From CAZSMC01 sp964607755 (GTDB taxonomy: Bacteria > Zhuqueibacterota > Zhuqueibacteria > Residuimicrobiales > Krinioviventaceae): a stretch of DNA of 16,852 bases. The position numbers and the translations under genes are program-made. The stretch lies in contig CAZSMC010000084.1 in NCBI GenBank assembly GCA_964607755.1, forward strand, positions 1 through 16,852, read 5' to 3'. The notes beneath the pieces are model-generated. The model was not told where the DNA came from. It ran no database searches and worked only from the letters and a program-made list of their open reading frames with translations. Shown in pieces: positions 7,570 through 14,540 of this stretch; positions within the stretch are counted from its first letter, which is position 1; the number at the start of each line of letters is the position of its first letter.

Positions 7570-9212
7570 TTACCGCACTAGACTCATCTTCTCCCTTGAC
7601 ACCTTCCTTTCGCCATTTGAAAAAATAAATTCAATCTGATAAAAATAAACACCTGCTGCGACAGAATGATTATCTTTGTTCGTGCCATCCCAGTTTACCT
7701 TATGAAAGCCCGCTGACTGATTCGATTGCAAGAGGGTTTTCACATGTTTACCGGTGATGTCGAAAATCTTTAGGATCACAAAACAGTTCTCTGAAAGTTC
7801 GAATTGAATCGTTGTGTTCGGATTGAACGGATTGGGATAATTTCGGGACACCAAAATTTTCTTTGCCGGTTTTGGAGTGGATTGAGACATCTTTGATTCA
7901 ACGATCTCTGTGACCGAGATATTATCAAAGTAACAATCGATGTCCGAGGTGCCGCAGTTGATCACCACGCGGGCATTGTCATCCGTTGCCGAGGTCATTT
8001 CGAATTCAAATGCGTACCGCTTTTTGCCGCGCTTGATGGCCATGGGGCTTGTTCTGCTGTAATTCCTCCACGGAGAGCCATCCTGCGCCAGCTTGGCCTC
8101 GATGATGCGCGGCGCATCGGCCCAGGCATCGAATTCGAAAAGATACGTATGGCCCTGCACAAGCGGAATATTTTTTTGCACAAGCTGGACGTTCCAATAT
8201 TCGGACCCGCCTTTTTCAATGTCGATCGAAAAAATCCCGTCATCAGCCCGGCCCACAGCCCGGGCTTTATCGCGCTCCAAAAAGGTCCAGTTCCGGTCGC
8301 TGTCGGAAAAGTCGCCGTTGATGACCAGATCTTCACCGGGCACAGCCCGCTTGAAAAATATCGATTCCTGATCAGAAAATTCACTTTTCCGTCCCAGAGA
8401 ATCCACAGCACAGACTTTGAAATAGTAGGTTGCCCCGCTTTCGAGACGAGTCAGATGTGCATAGGTGTTGGCGGTCGTGTCCATCGACGTCATCGTGTCA
8501 GGCGAATGGCCGCCGTAAATGATAAATTCGCGAACGTTCTCATCACCAAATTTATTAAAAATCAGCACCACTCCATCGTGGCGGGACTCGGCAATGAGAT
8601 ACGGCGCCGTCGCCACGCCCTGCCACTCGTATCGCCGCACCCGGTTGCTGGAGGTGCCGTGGGCAATGAGCTCGAACAGCACATTGCCGGCAGCATCCAC
8701 TTCATTGGCAAACAACGGCGGCCAGGTCGACCAGTTGATCATGGTGTTGCCGTTGTCCAGGCGCTGCACATTGCCCATCATGGACGAATACCGATCCGGC
8801 GTATAGCGGAACTCCCAGGTTTTTTCTGCGGTCATGGCGTCTGTATCGAGCTTGTACTCCACAGCCCGGGAAAACTTGGGTTGGCGGTGATTGCCGTTAT
8901 CGAACAAGGTGTAGGAATCCGGCTTGCCCGGAACCGGCCGGGCATAGTGCTGATAGGAAAACCGGTACGGTTCGTTCACAAACTCGAACTGATTGTGCCT
9001 GCCGCCGAGTCGCCAGATAATCTCGCCGGTTTGGCGGTGGATTTTGGTGATCTCGTCAAGATGCCGGCTGGAAATGACGAGATGACCGTCATAGTCCACG
9101 GCGATGGAATTCATATGCACGTAATCGATTCGGTTTGATTTAAGATTTTCGTGCACTGCATCTGTAATATCAAAATGATCCCAGCACTTCCATTCGAACA
9201 CCACATTTTTGT
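7570..9212 (-). CDS. Arylsulfotransferase-like protein with FN3, CBM-like and sorting domains (5' end in assembly gap)
   Basis: The last 546 residues are visible; the N-terminus lies in the N gap. About 1-195 match the C-terminal half of an arylsulfotransferase (ASST) beta-propeller: VHMNSIAVDYDG with H32, SSRHLDEITKIHRQTGEIIW with R49, FSYQHYAR with H88, LFDNGN, then SRAVEYKLD. By comparison with E. coli AssT these look like the active-site His/Arg set, including the histidine that carries the sulfuryl group; the alignment was done by eye. ASST moves sulfate between phenolic esters and phenols. About 197-285 look like fibronectin III (TYAHLTRLESGATYYFKVCAV), 291-436 like a CBM4/9-type binding module (NLV-type start ENLVINGDF replaced by DLVINGDFSDSDRNW; CYFDNISV end), and 454-546 are a sorting tail (NYPNPFNPNTTI to KMSLVR). 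Two terminators follow. A frame running through the N gap to 9597 is an artefact. Any signal peptide is unseen. Confidence 0.85.
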
Positions 9213-9312
9213 NNNNNNNNNNNNNNNNNNNNNNNNNNNNNNNNNNNNNNNNNNNNNNNNNNNNNNNNNNNNNNNNNNNNNNNNNNNNNNNNNNNNNNNN
9301 NNNNNNNNNNNN
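9213..9312. other. Assembly gap of 100 N
   Basis: Exactly 100 N, the usual placeholder for a scaffold join of unknown length. The real gap must hold the 5' part of the arylsulfotransferase gene, since the 161 bp beyond it (9313-9473) is AT-rich, carries stops and has no signal-peptide start in that frame. A complete ASST would need several hundred more bases. Confidence 0.95.
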
Positions 9313-9358
9313 AAAAAAGACAGCCACTAAAGATCTAAAACAGAAAGAACAAGAATCA

Positions 9359-9402
9359 TTAATTATTTTGTTGACTAGAATATACCAGGTCAAAATAATT
9401 AA
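9359..9402. repeat. 12-bp inverted repeat between the VIT-VWA gene and the gap
   Basis: TTAATTATTTTG (9359-9370) and CAAAATAATTAA (9391-9402) are perfect complements around a 20-nt centre that contains a smaller TTGAC/GTCAA pair. A second AT-only inverted repeat adjoins it (AAATATTT at 9402-9409 and 9418-9425). No T-tract follows on the minus strand, so an operator or weak terminator are both possible. No other signal was seen in 9313-9473. Confidence 0.4.
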
Positions 9403-9473
9403 AATATTTGTGAACGAAAATATTTCTTTTATTACAAGAAAACAATGACCCGTATTTTGCTCAATGATACATA

Positions 9474-11573
9474 TCACCTCACCAAACTCATCTTTTTCGT
9501 CAGCGTCATTGTTTTTCCGGCCGTGCCGGTGAACTCGATGCGATAAAAATACACACCTGCAGCAACCTGTGCACCGGACGCAGAGGTACCGTCCCACAGC
9601 ACACGATACATGCCGGCGTTTTTCTGTTCGCTCACCAAAATCCTGACCAGGCGTCCGGAGAGATCGTAAATCTTGATCGTGACAAATCCGGGTTCCGGCA
9701 GCTCGTAGGCAATGGTTGTAGACGGATTGAACGGATTGGGGTGATTCTGATGCAGGGCAAAACCCTCCGGCACCTGATCCTGTTTTTCATCAACGATGGT
9801 TCCAGGCTCGTTGGGATCCGCATAAAACGCAGTGTACGGGGTAAGGATCTGGAATTTCAGCGAAAGCTCGATGACCTGATTGACCAGCTCGTCTTTTTCA
9901 CCATAAATATCAATCTGTTCGAGCAAATAATCGATTTTGGCTTTGGCCCACAGCCGGGGTACAAAGCGGTGCCCGCCGGGCACGGTCGGGAAATCCTCGT
10001 GCGACACAAAACTGACCTCTTTGTCGCGGATGTAGCCGGTCAGGTAAACCGGAAAGGTGCCGCTGTTTTTGTAAATGCCCAGTTGCATCACCTGACTGCC
10101 CCAGAACAAATCCGGCAACGGACGCGGGAATTTTTCCGCTGTAGTGAGCCCTTCGATTTTTATGTCAAGATCAGTCAGCACCGGTTTGGAAATGCGTTTG
10201 AAATGGTTGCCAACCACAGTGGAAATATCTTCATTGCGTTCGATAAACTTGGCATAACCGCCGTTTTCCACAGCCAGTTGCGTGAGCAAGGTTTTGCTGA
10301 CATCATCGCCAACGCCAAATGAGAACAAGCGCACGTCTTTGGTGTTATTGTCGTTGAAATTCTTGACAATGTCCGGCACGAACGTTTCGCCCCAGGTGGG
10401 ATAACCGTCAGTGATAAAGACGATCATGTTGGCATAGCCGTCGGAAAAATTTTGCTGCAACGACGCCAGCAGGGCATCGTTAATCGCTGTCAAGCCAAGC
10501 GCGCCGATGTTGGTGACAAAATCTCGCGCCCGATCGATATTGTCTGTGCTGGCATCAACCACATCGTTTTCGAATGTCGTCACAGAGGTACCAAAGGTCA
10601 CAATGTTAAATTTGTCTTCCGGCTGCAGGTGATTCAAAAACGTTTGCAGCGCGGTTTTCAACTGCTCGATGCGCATGCCTTCCATGCTGGACGACACATC
10701 CGCCGTAAAGACGATTTTTTTGGGAATCACTTCTTCTTCGCCGATCTGATCCGGGGGCGTGATCCACACCGCATAATACGAATCATCGCCGATCGAGTCT
10801 TCCGGTGTCGGCGTGTAGCGGATGACGTTCACATCCACCTCATCGCGGTCGGTCTCGAACTGAATGTTTAAATCGCGGTCGGGCAGAAAATTTTCATCAC
10901 CGTAAACGACGTTGTATTTTTTGTCATTCACTTTGGTGACATCGAGTGCAGTAGTGCCTTCGTGAGACGGCACAGAGAATGAGGTGTACGGCCGGGACGA
11001 CTGAAACGTGCCCTGGAACGACACCCGTTCCAGCGGTTTCGGCGATACGCCGACAGCGTTCAGTTTAAAATCAAAATCAACAGTGCCGAATTCATAGGGA
11101 AGCATCTGAACATAAGTGATTTCCGTGCGAACATCGGAATTCGCATTGATCGGTGCAATGCTGAGCCGGTAAAGATTGTCGCCCAAATATTCCAACAACG
11201 CGGGATCGAGTAACTGGCGGATGCGGCGCTGGTACTGCTCGCGCGCTTCCTGGCGCTCGCGGATTGCGCCTTTGTAGCGCACGCCGTTGAACCAGTAATA
11301 CAATTCCGTGACCACTGCGCCTTCCGGCAGGGGAAAAACCCACACGCCTTCCACAGTCTGATTCATTTCATTGTGAAAAACCTGGTCTACATAAGTGACC
11401 GCAATTTGGCCGTCCACATCGGTGCGCGAATCCACTTTTTTGATCCACATTTTTTGATACTCGGTGTCGCGGCCAAGCGGTCGGGTAAACAGCGCGCCAA
11501 TGGCATGCACGGACTGTACTGTTAAAATGACAAACAGTATAATAACAAATGTAATTGTGACAAAACGTTTCAT
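9474..11573 (-). CDS. VIT and von Willebrand A domain surface protein with sorting tail, complete MIDAS
   Basis: 699 residues with the layout of inter-alpha-trypsin-inhibitor heavy-chain-like proteins. Residues 1-24 are a signal peptide (MKRFVTITFVIILFVILTVQ, cut near SVHA). The VIT domain spans about 42-160 (GVWVFPLPEGAVV, AREQYQRR, a LLEYLGDNLYRLSIAPI strand and ITYVQML). The VWA domain spans about 285-460 with all metal-site residues: D292-x-S294-x-S296 (DVSSSM), T362 (LGLTAIND) and D389 (ITDGYP). After a linking beta region, an ILTPYTAFYADP segment leads to the sorting tail (NHPNPFNPSTTI to KMSLVR). VWA domains with a full MIDAS bind protein ligands through a divalent cation, so an exported adhesin or matrix protein is likely. 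AAAAGGAGG with a 5-nt gap sets the start at ATG 11573. It sits 34 bp after the lipoprotein gene and is probably co-transcribed with it. Ligand unknown. Confidence 0.93.
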   Translation of the reverse strand: MKRFVTITFVIILFVILTVQSVHAIGALFTRPLGRDTEYQKMWIKKVDSRTDVDGQIAVTYVDQVFHNEMNQTVEGVWVFPLPEGAVVTELYYWFNGVRYKGAIRERQEAREQYQRRIRQLLDPALLEYLGDNLYRLSIAPINANSDVRTEITYVQMLPYEFGTVDFDFKLNAVGVSPKPLERVSFQGTFQSSRPYTSFSVPSHEGTTALDVTKVNDKKYNVVYGDENFLPDRDLNIQFETDRDEVDVNVIRYTPTPEDSIGDDSYYAVWITPPDQIGEEEVIPKKIVFTADVSSSMEGMRIEQLKTALQTFLNHLQPEDKFNIVTFGTSVTTFENDVVDASTDNIDRARDFVTNIGALGLTAINDALLASLQQNFSDGYANMIVFITDGYPTWGETFVPDIVKNFNDNNTKDVRLFSFGVGDDVSKTLLTQLAVENGGYAKFIERNEDISTVVGNHFKRISKPVLTDLDIKIEGLTTAEKFPRPLPDLFWGSQVMQLGIYKNSGTFPVYLTGYIRDKEVSFVSHEDFPTVPGGHRFVPRLWAKAKIDYLLEQIDIYGEKDELVNQVIELSLKFQILTPYTAFYADPNEPGTIVDEKQDQVPEGFALHQNHPNPFNPSTTIAYELPEPGFVTIKIYDLSGRLVRILVSEQKNAGMYRVLWDGTSASGAQVAAGVYFYRIEFTGTAGKTMTLTKKMSLVR

Positions 11574-11607
11574 GACAGCCTCCTTTTATGGAATAAGAAT
11601 CGTGGTC

Positions 11608-12243
11608 TTAATTTTTTCGAATATATTCAATAATCGTCCGGTTCGAACCGGCGTTTTGTTCGAGCGTGGCCCGCATTAGGCCATTGCTTTTTAAAAGTTG
11701 ATAAGCATAGTGAACGTTTCCGATTGTGCCCTCTTGCGAAAGCGTGTCGTTTTCGCAGGGAAATTGTGTCCGAACACGATAGGACATCAGGTGCAGCCAG
11801 TCTCCCATAAAAGGCGGCAACCGGTCTCCTGTTTCCTTGAGCACATAAAAACGGTTATTGTTGACACGGGTGCGAACATCTGCCGAAATGTCGTTAAGCT
11901 CTGTGTTGTGAGCACCTGTTCTGTCGCGGATGAATTGTGTTCCCTGAAAAACCGTGTGAAAAATAAAGGTGCTGTCCGAATAGCGGGCTGTGGTACACGT
12001 CCAGATTTCCCGCCCCTCATACTCTACGGCAAATGAACCTGACTCGCCGGAATACTGTTTGTAACTGAGATCAAATTGCCAGAACATGTCCTCATAAATC
12101 GGCAGGTACGTGTTTAGCATCGTCGACTGCGTCGGATCTGGGATTGGTTCCTCGTCCGGCTCTGATTCAGGTCCTGATATTTTTATTGTGCAGCTCGCCA
12201 ACAACAATCCGGCGCACAATGCTATGCAAAATAAACATTTCAT
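11608..12243 (-). CDS. Small lipoprotein of unknown function
   Basis: 211 residues from ATG 12243. The N-terminus MKCLFCIALCAGLLLASC is a classic type II signal with lipobox LLAS-C18. The segment right after it is acidic and proline-rich (GPESEPDEEPIPDPTQ), a tether usual for outer-membrane or surface lipoproteins. The mature part is a single domain starting YLPIYEDMFWQFDLSYKQY, similar in style to FCB lipoproteins that begin Y-x-P-L-x-x-G-x-x-W, and rich in beta-like strands. I do not recognise a named family. A GTG at 12267 would add eight residues ahead of the signal (KNCLEFI), but it has no ribosome site and spoils the signal layout, so ATG 12243 is preferred; its own Shine-Dalgarno (TAGAG) is weak. 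The gene is the first of a pair with the VIT-VWA gene 34 bp downstream, suggesting the two act together at the envelope. Confidence 0.8.
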   Translation of the reverse strand: MKCLFCIALCAGLLLASCTIKISGPESEPDEEPIPDPTQSTMLNTYLPIYEDMFWQFDLSYKQYSGESGSFAVEYEGREIWTCTTARYSDSTFIFHTVFQGTQFIRDRTGAHNTELNDISADVRTRVNNNRFYVLKETGDRLPPFMGDWLHLMSYRVRTQFPCENDTLSQEGTIGNVHYAYQLLKSNGLMRATLEQNAGSNRTIIEYIRKN

Positions 12244-12313
12244 GATAAACTCTAAACAGTTTTTCACAGAAGAGTATGAGCCAAGTTATCTGTTTATATA
12301 CTCTATTTATAAT

Positions 12314-12409
12314 AACAATGGGTCACTAATCTTTTCTGCATCCATGTTGTATCATTCTATATTTTTAGAAATCATAATGTGTTGTTTATTAGTTTTGTGA
12401 CCCATTGTT
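12314..12409. repeat. 96-bp inverted-repeat element (MITE-like or operator) between the two operons
   Basis: AACAATGGGTCAC (12314-12326) and GTGACCCATTGTT (12397-12409) are perfect 13-bp complements. Allowing a short bulge the match extends inward (ACTAAT 12325-12330 with ATTAGT 12388-12393). The centre is AT-rich with no coding frame of note. Terminal inverted repeats of about 13-17 bp around a short non-coding core fit a miniature inverted-repeat element, but I see no target-site duplication. The alternative is a regulatory inverted repeat upstream of the lipoprotein gene (start 71 nt away). The flanking 12410-12499 shows no clear terminator for the upstream operon. Confidence 0.5.
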
Positions 12410-12499
12410 GGGATTGTAACCGAGTTATCACAGAACAGAAAGATACCTCACGTTTTTCTATTGCCACCTCTTTTTTTCGCGATAGCATCAGAAATCACA

Positions 12500-14527
12500 T
12501 CATTTCATCAACGTAATGCGCAAAGAACTCAACTGCTCGCCCACCTGTAGCTGGACAAAATACTGTCCCGATGGCAGGCTATTGCCGTAAAAATCCCTGC
12601 CGTTAAACTGAATCGAATGCATGCCGGCTTTTAAATGACTGATGTCGATGACTGCCACAAGCTGTCCGAGGGCGTTGTAAATGCGAATGATTTTTGTCAT
12701 GCGATCGGTATCCGGCGACAGATAAACCCGGAATGTTGTGCCTGGATTGAACGGATTCGGATAATTGCTGACAAGTTGGGATTGCTGAATGACAACCTCG
12801 CTGGCGTCCTGTTCGACACCTGTATATTCATTTTTATAATCCGCGATATAAGCGGTGTATCGACAGCGAATATTGTACGCCAGACTGATATCAATGAGCT
12901 GCTGCTTGAGCTCCGGTGTTTCGCCGTAAATTTCGATTTCCTGTTCCAGAGCATCGATCATTTCTTTTGCCCACATCGATTCCGCAAATTTGTTGGTGTC
13001 GGTTTTGCTGGTAAAGTTCAGATTAAAATTAAAAAACCGTTCACCGGCAACTGATTTGCCGGCCATGGCCAGTGCGGATTGCATGGGATTCTGATAACGG
13101 CCGGTGACAAAAAAGTATGAACCGGCGTAAGCGGATGGATAGGTGTTCGGCAGCATATCGTATAAATCCGCCCGGCCGAACTCCATGGCAACATCTTTCA
13201 TAATCGGCCGGGTGATTTTGTTCAGCACTCGAATGACACCCTCTTCGATGTTATGGTCATTATCAAAATAGGTGACAAAGCCATAGTTCAAACCGGCCGT
13301 CATCTCCAGACGATAGCGGGCGAGGTCATCGCCAATTCCGATGGGAAAAATGCCGGCCTTGTGATTATTTTTTGATGAAATGCCTCTGGGATCGATGGGC
13401 GAATAACCGTCGGAAAATAAAACAATGGAATTGTTGAAATCGCTGTCTGTCATTTGTGCCAGCGCCCGGTCCAGCGCCGCATCCATTTTCGAACCCCACC
13501 CGCTCGAGAGATTGTCCAGAAACGTGCCGGCTTTTTGAATGTTGGCTGCCGTCGCCTTGACCGGATCGCTTTTCCACATTCGAACGCTGTTGTTATAGTG
13601 AATGATGTTGAAATAATCCGATGTGTCCTCCAGCCGTCCAAGCGCGGCCTTTACGGCTTTGACACATTGCTGCAGTTTATAACCAAACATGTTGTTGGAC
13701 GTGCTGATGACAAAAATGATACGCTGCGGCAACGTGCTGTCCGGCGCAGACTCGTTCCGCGGTCGAACGTAAAGCAGGAAATGACCGTCCACGGAATCAT
13801 TGGCTGCGGAGTAAAAATCAACGCCCAACTCATCGCGCTGCGTTTGAAAATCGAATTCAAAGTCGGTATCAATGTACGCCTTTGGCTCGATGAATTCCGC
13901 ATGCAATTCATCATCAGCTTGTTTGAGCAATGTAAAATTTTCGTGCGTGGGCGAGGAAAACTGCGTTATCGGCGATCCGGATTGCACACGAACGGAAAAT
14001 TGCAGATGCTCGAGCGGATGCTTGACAAACTCGCCGGTATCCAACGGATAATGATAGGTTGCTTTGCCGGCGTAATAATCGCAGTGACTGACATACAGCA
14101 ACTTGACGCGCTGGATCGTGCCGGGCTGGATGTCTTTCAGGTAGATTCGAATACCATTGCGGCCAATATATTCGTTTACCCGGGCAATGATGCCGCCTTG
14201 GCCAGTCCCCGGATTGACCGCCTGTTCCCGGACTTTGAGAACGGCTTTGTAGACTTTATCATCGTGCCAGTACAAAAAATCAGTAGCTCGGGCATCCGGC
14301 GGCAGCGGGAACGAATACACCGCATCGGTGGCGCGATCCCACTCATTGACAAACTCCTGATAAACAGTGGTTTCAGCGACGAGCCCGTGCACATTCACCT
14401 CGACGTGTGTCAGGCGGTTTTTCAAAAAATTAGCGGGATAATTATCTTTAGTCGGAACAAGCAATCCGTCCGCAAACAGCGGCAGCGCGACAATCAAACT
14501 CAACAAAACAAGTGACAAGGTTTTCAT
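12500..14527 (-). CDS. VIT-VWA surface protein with degenerate MIDAS and sorting tail
   Basis: 675 residues, paralogous in layout to the 699-residue VIT-VWA protein. A signal peptide (about 1-19, MKTLSLVLLSLIVALPLFA) precedes a VIT domain at about 38-160 (VYSFPLPPDARATDFLYW). Its second half departs from the usual pattern (GIIARVNEYIGRNGIRIYL). The VWA region (about 265-440) keeps its fold motifs (IIFVISTSNNMFG, IVLFSDGYSP with D373), but the metal motif DxSxS reads S275-T-S277-N-N279 and the usual Thr region reads SSGWGSKMD. Metal-dependent binding is therefore doubtful. A YTAYIADYKN segment leads to the tail (NYPNPFNPGTTF to RITLMK). It lies 13 bp after the preceding gene with GGGAAG as ribosome site, so the two share a transcript. 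A structural or metal-free binding role at the cell surface is inferred. Confidence 0.92.
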   Translation of the reverse strand: MKTLSLVLLSLIVALPLFADGLLVPTKDNYPANFLKNRLTHVEVNVHGLVAETTVYQEFVNEWDRATDAVYSFPLPPDARATDFLYWHDDKVYKAVLKVREQAVNPGTGQGGIIARVNEYIGRNGIRIYLKDIQPGTIQRVKLLYVSHCDYYAGKATYHYPLDTGEFVKHPLEHLQFSVRVQSGSPITQFSSPTHENFTLLKQADDELHAEFIEPKAYIDTDFEFDFQTQRDELGVDFYSAANDSVDGHFLLYVRPRNESAPDSTLPQRIIFVISTSNNMFGYKLQQCVKAVKAALGRLEDTSDYFNIIHYNNSVRMWKSDPVKATAANIQKAGTFLDNLSSGWGSKMDAALDRALAQMTDSDFNNSIVLFSDGYSPIDPRGISSKNNHKAGIFPIGIGDDLARYRLEMTAGLNYGFVTYFDNDHNIEEGVIRVLNKITRPIMKDVAMEFGRADLYDMLPNTYPSAYAGSYFFVTGRYQNPMQSALAMAGKSVAGERFFNFNLNFTSKTDTNKFAESMWAKEMIDALEQEIEIYGETPELKQQLIDISLAYNIRCRYTAYIADYKNEYTGVEQDASEVVIQQSQLVSNYPNPFNPGTTFRVYLSPDTDRMTKIIRIYNALGQLVAVIDISHLKAGMHSIQFNGRDFYGNSLPSGQYFVQLQVGEQLSSLRITLMK

Positions 14528-14540
14528 GATATCTTCCCGA

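Noticed and set aside
8149..9138. Long plus-strand open frame (329 codons) opposite the arylsulfotransferase gene
   Set aside because: It mirrors the codon pattern of the minus-strand gene, which has clear domain motifs; the plus frame has none.
13454..14515. Long plus-strand open frame (353 codons) opposite the degenerate-MIDAS VIT-VWA gene
   Set aside because: Antisense shadow of a gene with clear VIT, VWA and sorting motifs.
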